A stretch of DNA of 33,747 bases from an uncultured Pseudobdellovibrionaceae bacterium (GTDB lineage Bacteria > Bdellovibrionota > Bdellovibrionia > Bdellovibrionales > Bdellovibrionaceae). The translations under genes were made by a program, and so were the position numbers. The notes below the pieces were generated by a model. It made no database searches. It had not been told where the DNA came from and saw only the letters and a list, made by a program, of their open reading frames with translations. This document shows, piece after piece, positions 24,011-32,452 of the stretch. The stretch spans positions 1-33,747 of the forward strand of contig CALCCV010000316.1 of NCBI GenBank assembly GCA_937900305.1, read 5' to 3'. Position 1 is the first letter of the stretch, and the number at the start of each line of letters is the position of its first letter.

Positions 24011-26151
24011 AATTGAACCTCCTGAACTTTATTGAGACGCGAAACACTCAAGAGCATCATCGAAAAGCTCACGAACATTGATATCACAGCACCCAAAGGA
24101 CTAAACTTACCCATGCCAGCAAGAACAAAAGCGAAAGCGTTATAAAAAAAAGCCGCACATGCCGTTTGAATTAGAACTTTTCGATACTTTTTTGAATATT
24201 GAATCGTGTCTAGAATCAAATCGAGATTGGGTAATTGAAGATGAAAGTCCACCGGAGCAAATCCAATAACCCTTTGGCCTAGTCGAAAGCCGACGCGAGC
24301 TTTTGCGAGCGCCAGAGTATCGTTGAGCCCGTCTCCAACGAATATCGAAGAATCTTGAATTCTCGCCGCCTTTTCTTCCGGTGCGAGATTCCCATGATAA
24401 GAAATTTTCTCGTCAAGCTCAGTGAATTGGCTCCCAGCGCCTGCGAGTGGATCTCCAGAGAGGACTTCTATCTTCGCTTTACGACATAGCGCCAAGAGAT
24501 TTTTAAGAAACGCTAAAGAATTTGAGTCATAAACACTTTTAACAAGAATTTGACCTGTTACAATTCCATTGATGCAGACGTAAGGGTAAGGCGAGTCGCA
24601 TGGCACTCTTAATCCTTTTTCTTCTAAAAAACTGTCTTTCCCAACGATGATCCTTGTTCCATCATTTGCCTCGGCTTCAATGCCTTTTCCGGGATGTTCT
24701 ACAATTTTCTGAATAGATTTGAAATTTCCTTTGATCGCAAGCCCCCGCAAAATCGGATGCTGGGATTTCTCGGCAAGAGCGTTCAAATATGGAAGGGTAA
24801 TTTCGTCATCCTGATTTACAGGAGAAAAATCAGACTCAACTGCTTCCAGGGTTCCTGTTTTATCGAAGTAGAAATTATCAATTGTGCTCACGTCTAGGAG
24901 CGCATCTACTCGCGAAAGCATTATTCCGTGTTTTAACAAAGCAACATGAGCCATTTGTTTCATTAATGGAATAATGCTGGCAAAGAGACAGGGGCAAAAA
25001 ATTAAAATGCCGACAAAAAAGGATTCAATAACCCTTCGCATTTCAGCGCCACTCACTGCTTGCGTCACTGAAACTAAAAGCGCCCCACTAAATGCAAAGA
25101 TTACGAGACCACTTTCGATTTTGGAAAAAATCTTCGCGTATCGGGATTTACTGCTCTCCGAAAGCAAGGCTGCTTCAGCCCAGCTATCTATCTTTCTTTC
25201 GCCTTGAGGAGCCGTAACGACTAAATTGAAATCAGCCTGCGCAATTGCGCCCGCAAAAATTTGATCTCCCTTTTTTAAATGAATGAGGGCTGGCTCCCCA
25301 CTCATAAGGTGGTTGTTTAATTCTGCCGTATCGGTACCAATCACTCCATCGAACGGTACGACCTCATGTCGAGAAACTTGGATCAGATCACATTTTTTTA
25401 TCTGAGAGACTTCGGCAGAAACCCATTTGTTTTTTCTAAAAACGTTAACGGTTTTCTTTTTTGGATGGAGCTGAAATAGGATGTTGTGAGTGAGCTTGGT
25501 AGTAATAACGTTCTCAATCTTCTTTGTAAGTAATAAGATCGCAACGATCATCGAACCGGAATCTGCATAGGTCGTATTGTGACGTGAGAAAAGAGCGATC
25601 ACCGAAATCGTGAATGCACACATTCCACCAAAAAAAATAAAGAAATCTAAAGTTAAAAGCCTGCTGAACCATAGGGCTCGTAGCCCCGACTTACCGAAGG
25701 GTACAACTCCAATAAGAATGGCGGGAAGTCCGAACGCAGAAGAAGCGAGTGCAAGATAATAAAGTTCATCAGAAGAAAGCTCTCCGCCCGCATATCCAGC
25801 AAATGCTAACATTGAAGACCACATTGCGAAAAACCAAACTAAACTAACAAGTAGCCAAGGAATTTTGCGATTTGATTCGCGCTTTAGACTTTCATGAAAA
25901 TTCAGGATCCAGCCGTCAGACTGCTTTTTGATTCCAAATCCAATGCGCACGACCTTGGCCTGGACAGATTGATCGAGAGGTCCACTGTTTGTTGCAGTAT
26001 TGGTCCGTACCACCAATAGTTTACTTGCATAGTTCAAGTCGGCTGAATCAACACCCTCGATTTGCGCCACTGACTCACGAATGTTTTTTGCGCAAGTCGA
26101 ACACCACATTCCAGATATGAAATATATAAGTTGGGGCGCCTCGGCAGACAC
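24007..26151 (-). CDS. ccoI: CcoI/FixI-like copper-transporting P1B ATPase
   Basis: The enzyme would pump copper out of the cytoplasm for insertion into the oxidase, as CcoI/FixI does for cbb3 oxidases. The 714-residue protein starts at GTG 26151, with AAGGAG upstream. It has an N-terminal metal-binding domain (GMWCSTCA, Cys17 and Cys20), an actuator domain (SGEP, 284-287), the transmembrane CPC motif (386-388), the phosphorylation motif DKTGT (Asp430) and the hinge GDGLND. No histidine-rich tail is visible. It is first in the leftward operon, divergent from ccoN, and overlaps nnrS by 4 bases. Specificity for CcoN or NirK copper sites is inferred from context. Confidence 0.88.
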   Translation of the reverse strand: MSAEAPQLIYFISGMWCSTCAKNIRESVAQIEGVDSADLNYASKLLVVRTNTATNSGPLDQSVQAKVVRIGFGIKKQSDGWILNFHESLKRESNRKIPWLLVSLVWFFAMWSSMLAFAGYAGGELSSDELYYLALASSAFGLPAILIGVVPFGKSGLRALWFSRLLTLDFFIFFGGMCAFTISVIALFSRHNTTYADSGSMIVAILLLTKKIENVITTKLTHNILFQLHPKKKTVNVFRKNKWVSAEVSQIKKCDLIQVSRHEVVPFDGVIGTDTAELNNHLMSGEPALIHLKKGDQIFAGAIAQADFNLVVTAPQGERKIDSWAEAALLSESSKSRYAKIFSKIESGLVIFAFSGALLVSVTQAVSGAEMRRVIESFFVGILIFCPCLFASIIPLMKQMAHVALLKHGIMLSRVDALLDVSTIDNFYFDKTGTLEAVESDFSPVNQDDEITLPYLNALAEKSQHPILRGLAIKGNFKSIQKIVEHPGKGIEAEANDGTRIIVGKDSFLEEKGLRVPCDSPYPYVCINGIVTGQILVKSVYDSNSLAFLKNLLALCRKAKIEVLSGDPLAGAGSQFTELDEKISYHGNLAPEEKAARIQDSSIFVGDGLNDTLALAKARVGFRLGQRVIGFAPVDFHLQLPNLDLILDTIQYSKKYRKVLIQTACAAFFYNAFAFVLAGMGKFSPLGAVISMFVSFSMMLLSVSRLNKVQEVQL

Positions 26152-26267
26152 TTCGACTCCTTCCTATCACTTATTGACAGGTTTATATAAATGTTGCATC
26201 TTAAATACAATAATACAACAAAATTGCAATTCTCTTCAGATGTAAGGGCTTTGCGAGGGGCCGCATT
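26152..26267. promoter_or_regulatory. Divergent control region of the nitrogen-oxide operons
   Basis: The 116-base AT-rich gap contains TTGACA (26174-26179), the palindrome TTTATATAAA (26182-26191) and, on the minus strand, AAGATGCAACAT (26191-26202), which resembles one half of an NsrR site (AAGATGCATTT). TGTTG and CAACA (26192-26196, 26216-26220) form a wider dyad. An NsrR operator serving both operons is likely but not proven; no classic FNR box is seen. Confidence 0.5.
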
Positions 26268-27803
26268 ATGGATGTAAAGTTGGTGTTTTTGATTTTGACG
26301 TTCTCGATCTCGGTCCTGGGTATGTTGGCTTTTGTCATAGCCCTGATCCAAAAACAGGTCCTAGTGCCACATCAAGCCGCCGAAGCGATCTTTGGAAATG
26401 GTGAATTAGGAACGTCTGAGTTAGATGCTAAAAGTGCTCTGAGCAGTCATTGGCAGAAACTCGATCAATCGGCTAGACGTCCTATTACGTTCGCCATCGT
26501 TGTCTCGGTAATTTGGTTAGTTTTGGGCTCTATTTTCGGTCTTCTTGTTTCATTTAAATTTCACGCTCCTGATTTTTTAGGAACCCAAGCACTTTTAACT
26601 TTCGGAAAGCTCAGACCTCTTCATCTTAATATCATTGCATACGGATGGCTCTCTCCGGCAGCACTTGCAGTTGCCATGTGGCTTGTTCCTCGACTCACGA
26701 AAGTGCCGTTGCAAAATACGAAAATTCTTTTCGCAGCGGGTTTTCTTTGGAATATCGGCGTCATTCTTGGGTGTATTGGAATTCTATTTGGCTACTCTGA
26801 TGGCCTCGAATGGCTCGAATTTTGGTGGCCATTTAAAATTTTGCTGGCACTTGCTGGAGCTATGGTTGCTATTCCATTATTTCATACGGTCTACCTTAGC
26901 AAAGAGAAGCATTTGTATGTCACTTTGTGGTACTTTATCGGCGCTCTGATTTGGTTTCCCGTTCTTTTTATCATCGCAAATTCTCATTTTCTACATTCTG
27001 GAGTTCAGCAGGCAATTGTAAACTGGTGGTTCGCGCATAACGTCCTCGGGCTTTGGGTTACGCCCCTTGGAATCGGAATCGTCTATTATTTAATTCCTAA
27101 AATTACAGGTTATCCAATCGCCTCCTATCAACTTTCTCTCTTTGGATTTTGGGGACTTGCGCTCTTCTATTCACAAGTAGGAATGCACCATTTGCTTGGT
27201 GGCCCTATTCCAACATGGTTGGGGAATTTATCTGTTGTCATGAGCGTTGGGATGTCGATTCCAGTCATTACGACTGCAATTAACCACCACGTCTCAACCT
27301 ATCGACACTTTCATGTTTTGAAAGATTCGGTTGTATTAAGATTCGTCGTGTTTGGGGCCATGTCTTATACGGTTAGTTCGCTTCAAGGATCGCTTCATTC
27401 ACTCCGGACTTTTAATTACATCACCCATTTTACTCACTGGACCGTTTCGCACGCGCATTTGGGTCTCTATGGCTTCACTACGATGGTTCTTTTTGGTGGT
27501 ATTTATTTTGCGCTGCCGAGACTCGTTGGCCGAAACTTTAAGCATCCGGGGCTTCTAAACCTTCATTTCTGGATTGCTGCGACCGGAATCATTATTTATG
27601 CCGTCGGACTTGGAATCGGAGGATGGCTACAAGGGGAAGAGCTTAGGAACATTCACGGAAGTTTTGAGACTTCAGTTAAGCTCACTATTCCATATCTCAT
27701 CGTCCGAAGTGTCGGCGGGACGCTCATGCTCATTTCTCACATTCTGATGCTGTACAACGTCTTAAGCATTTTGCGTCCCGAGAAAGTTGAGGTGAGCAAA
27801 TGA
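26268..27803 (+). CDS. ccoN: CcoN-like haem-copper oxidase subunit I with CcoS-like N terminus
   Basis: The 511-residue protein is the catalytic subunit of a C-family (cbb3-type) oxidase. Likely ligands are His119 (RPLH, low-spin haem), His257, His307 and His308 (CuB), and His395 and His397 (SHAHLG). Tyr367 sits where the cbb3 cross-linked tyrosine is found, which argues for oxygen reduction and against a NorB-type NO reductase. The usual TFEGP after that tyrosine is replaced by SSLQGS (Gln373 for Glu), an unusual active-site change. The first 50 residues add a membrane helix and a segment (FVIALIQKQVLVPHQAAEAIF) that recalls the assembly protein CcoS. It overlaps ccoO by 4 bases. CcoP, CcoG and CcoQ are not in the window. 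Confidence 0.87.
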   Translation: MDVKLVFLILTFSISVLGMLAFVIALIQKQVLVPHQAAEAIFGNGELGTSELDAKSALSSHWQKLDQSARRPITFAIVVSVIWLVLGSIFGLLVSFKFHAPDFLGTQALLTFGKLRPLHLNIIAYGWLSPAALAVAMWLVPRLTKVPLQNTKILFAAGFLWNIGVILGCIGILFGYSDGLEWLEFWWPFKILLALAGAMVAIPLFHTVYLSKEKHLYVTLWYFIGALIWFPVLFIIANSHFLHSGVQQAIVNWWFAHNVLGLWVTPLGIGIVYYLIPKITGYPIASYQLSLFGFWGLALFYSQVGMHHLLGGPIPTWLGNLSVVMSVGMSIPVITTAINHHVSTYRHFHVLKDSVVLRFVVFGAMSYTVSSLQGSLHSLRTFNYITHFTHWTVSHAHLGLYGFTTMVLFGGIYFALPRLVGRNFKHPGLLNLHFWIAATGIIIYAVGLGIGGWLQGEELRNIHGSFETSVKLTIPYLIVRSVGGTLMLISHILMLYNVLSILRPEKVEVSK

Positions 27804-28393
27804 ATAAGGCTTATATTTTTGTATTTGGAAGTACGAGCACAATTGCCCTGTCGATCTTTCTTTTCGTACTCGTCCCCAGGATGCAAATAACAGAAGTTAA
27901 TAGTGAATCAATTAGCGCGCAGACTCCATACACCGATGCAGAGCTGCGAGGCCGACACGTTTATATCGAAAATGGCTGCATTTACTGCCACTCTCAGCAA
28001 GTGCGGGATCCAGTGGCCGGAGCCGATAAACAATTTGGCTGGGGACGACCAAGCCTGCCCTCTGATTACATTTACGACAAACCACATTTGCTCGGCACAA
28101 TGCGAACAGGACCGGATCTTTCAAACATCGGTTCTCGTCAACCAAGCCGAGACTGGCATCACCTTCATCTCTACAATCCAAGGTCCCTAGTGAGTTGGAG
28201 TATCATGCCCGGATTTTCATTCTTGTATGATATTTCTATTTCCAAAGAATCGCCGAAAGAAGGAGCTATTCGGGTTCCTGGCGCCGAAGATCAGTGGCTT
28301 GTTCCCCATGAAGAAGCTGAAGATCTCGTCTCATACCTGAAAAGCTTAAAACGTGACCGGGAACCCATGAAAGCCTCGGAGGCAATTAAATGA
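27800..28393 (+). CDS. ccoO: CcoO-like membrane-anchored cytochrome c subunit
   Basis: The 197-residue monohaem subunit has one N-terminal anchor (about 5-27), then GCIYCHSQQVRD with the haem motif CIYCH (60-64) and a distal SIMPGF methionine. These are typical CcoO marks at normal length. It passes electrons to the CcoN-like subunit. Overlaps of 4 bases with ccoN and with the next cytochrome gene show strict operon coupling. Confidence 0.9.
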   Translation: MNKAYIFVFGSTSTIALSIFLFVLVPRMQITEVNSESISAQTPYTDAELRGRHVYIENGCIYCHSQQVRDPVAGADKQFGWGRPSLPSDYIYDKPHLLGTMRTGPDLSNIGSRQPSRDWHHLHLYNPRSLVSWSIMPGFSFLYDISISKESPKEGAIRVPGAEDQWLVPHEEAEDLVSYLKSLKRDREPMKASEAIK

Positions 28394-29016
28394 CTTTCAA
28401 ACATGACAAATTAGAAAATGAAAAAAAAGATCCCACCGAAGGCAACTCACTTAAGTTTATCAATGTTCCACTGGTTTTGATCGCACTTTTTTTAGGTTTC
28501 GGAGTCTCATACTTAGCTCTCAGGACTCCAAATACATCTTTCACTCCAGGTGATAGCCGAACACCTCCTGAATCTGCGCAAACACAAAAATCAAATGATG
28601 CCAAAAATGATGGGAATGACCTTTCTGCGATGATGGAAAAAGGAAAGCAAGTGTTCACAACAACTTGTCAGGCCTGTCACCAAGCAAACGGCGCGGGAAT
28701 CCCCGGAGCTTTTCCGCCCCTTGCAGAGTCAGAATGGGTGAATGGCTTTCCTAAACGCATGGTGGCGATTGTTCTGCACGGACTACAGGGAGAAATAAAC
28801 GTTAAGGGCCAAAAATTCCAGGGCGTAATGCCACCTTTTAAAGATCAGCTGAAGGCGGAAGATATTGCCGCAGTCGCAACTTATGTTCGCAATTCTTTCG
28901 GTAATAAAGCGGACTTAGTTACGACTGAATTGGTGAACCAAGTAAAAGAAGCAACCAAATCCAAAGCTGCATCTTGGAACGGTGAATCCGAACTGAACGG
29001 ACAAAAGTGGGAATGA
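28390..29016 (+). CDS. Membrane-anchored monohaem cytochrome c, paralogue of the NirK tail
   Basis: The 208-residue protein has one membrane anchor (about 25-45), a flexible Pro/Ser/Lys linker and a c-type domain with CQACH and a VMPPF methionine. From CQACHQANGAGIPGAFPPLA to YVRNSFGNKADLVT it follows the NirK C-terminal domain closely, including spacing. It occupies the CcoP position in the operon but has only one haem, whereas CcoP has two. It probably feeds the oxidase and may exchange electrons with NirK or azurin. Confidence 0.88.
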   Translation: MTFKHDKLENEKKDPTEGNSLKFINVPLVLIALFLGFGVSYLALRTPNTSFTPGDSRTPPESAQTQKSNDAKNDGNDLSAMMEKGKQVFTTTCQACHQANGAGIPGAFPPLAESEWVNGFPKRMVAIVLHGLQGEINVKGQKFQGVMPPFKDQLKAEDIAAVATYVRNSFGNKADLVTTELVNQVKEATKSKAASWNGESELNGQKWE

Positions 29017-29469
29017 ATGGAACTAAGAGGACCGCCAGATAAAATTGTGACCGTGAATGGCATCGACTTTAGTCACGACGAAATCTTGCGAGTCGTAGAT
29101 GATTTTTATACGCGCATTCAGAATGATTCTGTTCTTCAAGTGCCATTTAAATCAGTTGGTGACTGGCCCGAGCACATTCAAAAACTCACTCACTTTTGGT
29201 GGGTCCGATTCGGCGGGAAACCTTATCTTTTCAATTATTACAATCCTGTTCCAAAACATTTCTTCGCCGGATTTAATCGTGACCTACTGACGAGATGGCT
29301 TTTTATATTCCAAGAGACTCTTCAATCACACTTAACATCTGAGCAAGCCGCGCTCTGGAGACTAGTCTCTGAACGGATGGGCGAAGGCCTATCTATGAAA
29401 AATGAAATTTTTAGGAGGGAATATGAATCACGAGAGCAAGAACTTAGAGGAGATCGCGAGTCTTCGTAA
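29017..29469 (+). CDS. Truncated haemoglobin, probably group III
   Basis: The 150-residue protein has a two-over-two globin pattern: VVDDFYTRIQNDSVL, then THFWWVRFGGKPYLF, then KHFFAGFNRDLLTRWLFIFQETL. His81 is the likely proximal haem ligand. Its place directly after the oxidase genes suggests NO or oxygen binding and detoxification in the cytoplasm. The ATG follows the cytochrome stop at once (TGA then ATG), and its 3' end overlaps the FmdE-like gene by 47 bases. Confidence 0.85.
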   Translation: MELRGPPDKIVTVNGIDFSHDEILRVVDDFYTRIQNDSVLQVPFKSVGDWPEHIQKLTHFWWVRFGGKPYLFNYYNPVPKHFFAGFNRDLLTRWLFIFQETLQSHLTSEQAALWRLVSERMGEGLSMKNEIFRREYESREQELRGDRESS

Positions 29470-30043
29470 AATTCGTGTGCATGAGCCTTTTGCTGAATAT
29501 CTGAATTCCCTTCCTGACATGCATAGCTTTGATATTTCGTTGTTGGATTGCTACCGCATGGCAGGTCATGCTTGCCACGCTATCACAGGTGCGTTTCTTA
29601 TGACGGAGGCTGCGATTGAAAGACTTTTTCCTGAAACAAAAGTCTGTGAGCGTGGTGATATTGTCGTGGAGTTCGGCTCAAATCTTGACGAGCGGGCAAC
29701 TGGTCCAAGGTCCAACGTCATTAGCTTTATTACGGGCGCTTGGGCGGCTACGGGATTTCCTGGTCTTAAAGGAAATTTCAAACGTAAAGATTTAGTTTCG
29801 TACGGACATTCTGAGCTTGGGAAAAACTCAATAAGATTTTGCAGAATTTCAAACGGTAAGAACGTCGTTATTGAATGCGATCCAAGTGAATTCTTAAATA
29901 ACCTCGCTTGCAATTTGGATTTCCCAGAAAAGTGGCGAACAGAGATCTGCGCGATTTTGAAGAACCACTTAAAAGTGTTGAAAGTTTCGGTATTGTGCGA
30001 AACCGCGCCTAACAATTTATATAGACCGAATGGCTGTTGTTAA
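29423..30043 (+). CDS. FmdE-like protein
   Basis: The 206-residue soluble protein starts at ATG 29423 after AGGAGGG, well inside the globin gene. It contains MAGHACHAITGAFLM (Cys43, His49, Cys51, His52), matching the GHxCxG-type metal or haem motif of the FmdE domain (PF02663), and ends in CC after a basic segment. FmdE-domain genes recur near respiratory and nitrogen-oxide gene sets, but the reaction is not known. It overlaps the next gene by 14 bases. Confidence 0.75.
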   Translation: MNHESKNLEEIASLRKIRVHEPFAEYLNSLPDMHSFDISLLDCYRMAGHACHAITGAFLMTEAAIERLFPETKVCERGDIVVEFGSNLDERATGPRSNVISFITGAWAATGFPGLKGNFKRKDLVSYGHSELGKNSIRFCRISNGKNVVIECDPSEFLNNLACNLDFPEKWRTEICAILKNHLKVLKVSVLCETAPNNLYRPNGCC

Positions 30044-30407
30044 AAACCCCTTCATCAGAGTTTGTATCTTTATCGTTGGAATTTTGTCGGTTTCGCTAGG
30101 GTTTGTTGGCGTCTTTCTGCCGGTCCTTCCGACGACACCCTTTATCTTGCTCGCCGCTTGGTGTTTTCTAAGAAGCTCTGAGAGGGCACACTTCTGGATT
30201 TATCGGCAGCCGCTTTTCGGAAAAGCCATCAAGAACTGGGAAGAGCACCGATCTATTTCTAGACAAAATAAGATACTAGCGATTTTAACGATCACTCTTT
30301 CGATCATTTTCATTTGGCTTAGGGTAAATAATTTGTGGATTAAATATATGATCACGGCCTTACTTCTATTCGCTTCGACCTTTATCTCCATGCAGAAAGA
30401 AAGGTAA
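30030..30407 (+). CDS. DUF454/YbaN family inner-membrane protein
   Basis: The 125-residue protein opens with a hydrophobic hairpin (VCIFIVGILSVSLGFVGVFLPVLPTTPFILLAAWCF), the family signature, followed by ERAHFWIYRQPLFGKAIKNWEEH and two further membrane helices. DUF454 proteins have no confirmed role and often accompany haem or respiratory genes. It is the last gene of the rightward operon. A weak hairpin, TTCTCG/CGAGAA (30408-30429), follows without a T tract. Confidence 0.85.
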   Translation: MAVVKNPFIRVCIFIVGILSVSLGFVGVFLPVLPTTPFILLAAWCFLRSSERAHFWIYRQPLFGKAIKNWEEHRSISRQNKILAILTITLSIIFIWLRVNNLWIKYMITALLLFASTFISMQKER

Positions 30408-30446
30408 TTCTCGTCAGTTTGTTCGAGAAGAAAGTGAAACAGCGGT

Positions 30447-30860
30447 TCAGTCCTTATCTCGCTTCCTCTTCTGTCGTACTCGATAAAGAGATCCGCAAGA
30501 CTTTGAACACCATCTGACGTTTGACCTACCAATAAAAAACTTTCGGCAATCCTTTAGGTCACAACGTTTTAGATTTGCAAGTGCGCCCGTCGCCAACAGA
30601 TGAGTTATCCCGTATGCCGACTGAAGTTCTGGGTCACTCATCATCGAGTTTGAATCAGCAATGTAACGCCAATAAGGCAGACCGTTTTCCGAATACTTCA
30701 AGACGTGATGAAAGCGAATGTGCTGTATTCTTGCGTTTAGGTGTTTGATGGCCTTTTCAGTAATTCCGTCATTCACGAAAATCTCAAACCAGTCGTGAAT
30801 GATGATCTTAAAATACTCGTCGTAGGTAAGCTTTCGAGTCTTTGTTTCTTCGTTGATCAC
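30447..30860 (-). CDS. CGNR zinc-finger domain protein, N terminus uncertain
   Basis: The 137-residue reading from GTG 30860 ends in a CGNR-type zinc finger: LKRCDLKDCRKFFIGRS, then RWCSKSCGSLYRVRQKRKR, with four cysteines arranged for zinc binding. Such proteins are probable DNA-binding regulators. The frame stays open upstream to about 30985 and looks protein-like there (LLYRKGELIGWGDSDVKNLI), but I find no ATG, GTG or TTG start beyond 30860. Either the gene begins at a rare start or its true 5' end has been lost. Confidence 0.7.
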   Translation of the reverse strand: MINEETKTRKLTYDEYFKIIIHDWFEIFVNDGITEKAIKHLNARIQHIRFHHVLKYSENGLPYWRYIADSNSMMSDPELQSAYGITHLLATGALANLKRCDLKDCRKFFIGRSNVRWCSKSCGSLYRVRQKRKRDKD

Positions 30861-30958
30861 GGCTGCATTCGCAGCGTCGATCAGGTTTTTAACGTCACTG
30901 TCGCCCCAACCAATAAGCTCGCCTTTCCTATAAAGCAGAAAGGGCTCTTTTTCCTCGT

Positions 30959-31005
30959 GTAACGCCTTTTTCAGAATTTAGCCCCCTTGAAGGCGTAACG
31001 CCTTT
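30959..31005. repeat. GTAACGCCTTT direct repeat with a palindrome
   Basis: GTAACGCCTTT occurs at 30959-30969 and 30995-31005. The second copy overlaps a hairpin, AAGGCG-TAA-CGCCTT (30990-31004). This lies in the gap between the divergent CGNR and CoiA-like genes. It is probably an operator, possibly bound by the CGNR protein, or a broken terminator. Confidence 0.45.
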
Positions 31006-31061
31006 AATGAGATAAAGTGTTACATCAAAAAGATAGGATTATCAATGAATTGGGGTAAAGC

Positions 31062-31898
31062 ATGAGATTTGCGATAGTTAATGGCGAAAAGATAGAAGCT
31101 GAGAAGGGTCTCACAGGCGCCTGTGTCGGGTGCGATCAACCAATGATCCCGAAGTGCGGACAAATAAAGGTAAAGCACTGGGCTCACAAATCACAGTGCG
31201 AGTGCGACCGCTGGTGGGAGAACGAAACGGAATGGCACCGCTCTTGGAAAAATAACTTCCCAACTGAATGCCAGGAGATCAGACACCGTGCGAACGACGG
31301 CGAATGGCATATCGCTGACGTGAAGACAAAGCAGGATCATATTCTGGAGTTCCAACACTCCTTTTTGAATCCTGAAGAGCGGCAGGCGCGAAACAATTTT
31401 TATGGTCTGAATTTAATATGGGTTGTTGATGGCCTGAAGAGAAAGAATGATCTAGCTCGGTTGAATTCAATTTTGAAAACTGCCAAACTCATAACTCAAG
31501 GAATCAATCTTATTCAGCTTCCATCGCTTCTCGATGACTGCTCGATCTTAAAAGAATGGTCTGAGTGTAGTGGCCCTGTATTTTTTGATTTTGGAATGGA
31601 GGCCCCGCTATGGTGTCTGCTGCCAAAAACATCCAAAGGACAATATTACATCGGACCATTCGCTCGCAAGAATTTCATCGAACTTCATAATGGACTATTG
31701 ACTCAAAACGGACAGACCTTTTCGGAGCTAATTAAGGTCCTTAATGAAATAGTGTTTGCCTACGAAAATCCGCAGCAGCAAGTCGTTAGGATTCAAAGTA
31801 GACCACCTATGATGCAGAGGCAGCCAGTGATTCCTTCGAGTTTGAGATATTTATTTTATTCAAACCGTTCGCCACGACGTCGGAGCAGAAGGTTTTAG
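31062..31898 (+). CDS. CoiA-like competence/nuclease family protein
   Basis: CoiA is a nuclease-like protein needed for transformation in some Firmicutes; relatives are widespread. The 278-residue protein has the family's order: zinc-like cysteines (ACVGCDQPMIPKCG), HWAHKSQCECDRW, the strand ETEWHRSWKNNFP, HIADVKTKQDHILEFQHS (likely nuclease Asp, Glu and Gln) and FYGLNLIWVVDG. The C-terminal tail is arginine-rich. It is divergent from the CGNR gene with no partner in the window. A DNA-processing role is likely; competence itself is not implied. Confidence 0.85.
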   Translation: MRFAIVNGEKIEAEKGLTGACVGCDQPMIPKCGQIKVKHWAHKSQCECDRWWENETEWHRSWKNNFPTECQEIRHRANDGEWHIADVKTKQDHILEFQHSFLNPEERQARNNFYGLNLIWVVDGLKRKNDLARLNSILKTAKLITQGINLIQLPSLLDDCSILKEWSECSGPVFFDFGMEAPLWCLLPKTSKGQYYIGPFARKNFIELHNGLLTQNGQTFSELIKVLNEIVFAYENPQQQVVRIQSRPPMMQRQPVIPSSLRYLFYSNRSPRRRSRRF

Positions 31899-31951
31899 AG
31901 AGAGTCGAATTGGCTGAATACCTCGTAGGCCTCTGCCTCTCCGAGAACTTT

Positions 31952-32440
31952 CTAATGCTCTAGAATCTCTTTCAGCTTGGCCATCTCAAGATCCATTTCC
32001 TTCATAGCTGCATCGAATTGGCTATCGTTCATGATTGGAGGCTGGAAAATCGTCATCATTACGGTTGCCCCATCACCATTTCTAATAACACGAGCGGGAA
32101 CAGTCCAACTTGCTTGAGGATCTTTCCATGTATGATCGAAGATGCCCAAATCTTTCACTAAGTTCATCTTCAGCTCTCCCTCTCCGAATTTTGTAACCGT
32201 CTAGAACCATTCATCCTTTCCTGGTTTTACTGAACGAAGGTTAACGATGGCGTACTTAGGCCAATTCATAGGATCCGAAATAAACCCATAAACCTTCTCG
32301 AATGGTGCGCGAATATCTACGTGTTTCACTACTGACCGAGCTATTTTGATTTCCATATTTTCTCCTTTTTTAGTTTTGGCCCATCCTTGTGACGTAATGA
32401 TAGTCAGGGCTATTGCCGTCAATAAACTCACAAATTTCAT
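31952..32440 (-). pseudogene. SRPBCC-family protein interrupted by an in-frame TAG
   Basis: The frame from ATG 32440 reads a signal-like leader (residues 1-21), a second good start at 32356 (AAAGGAG upstream; MEIKIARSVVKHVDIRAPFEKVYGFISD) and the first half of a ligand-binding SRPBCC fold. It then meets TAG at 32198-32200, after DEWF. The same frame continues without another stop through GEGELKMNLVKDLGIFDHTW and SWTVPARVIRNGDGATV to 31952, the expected second half. Both parts lie in one frame, so a point mutation or a sequencing error explains the break. Its upstream neighbours are DUF1398 and MarR genes in the same direction. Confidence 0.8.
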
Positions 32441-32452
32441 TCAGCGTTCCTC

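Noticed and set aside
26268..27803. Annotating subunit I as a NorB-type nitric oxide reductase
   Set aside because: The tyrosine at 367 and the CuB-type histidine pattern match CcoN, and a CcoO partner follows. NO reductase activity remains only a hypothesis.
29566..30015. Minus-strand open frame opposite the FmdE-like gene
   Set aside because: It is a shadow of the well-supported plus-strand gene, with no start signal or family resemblance.
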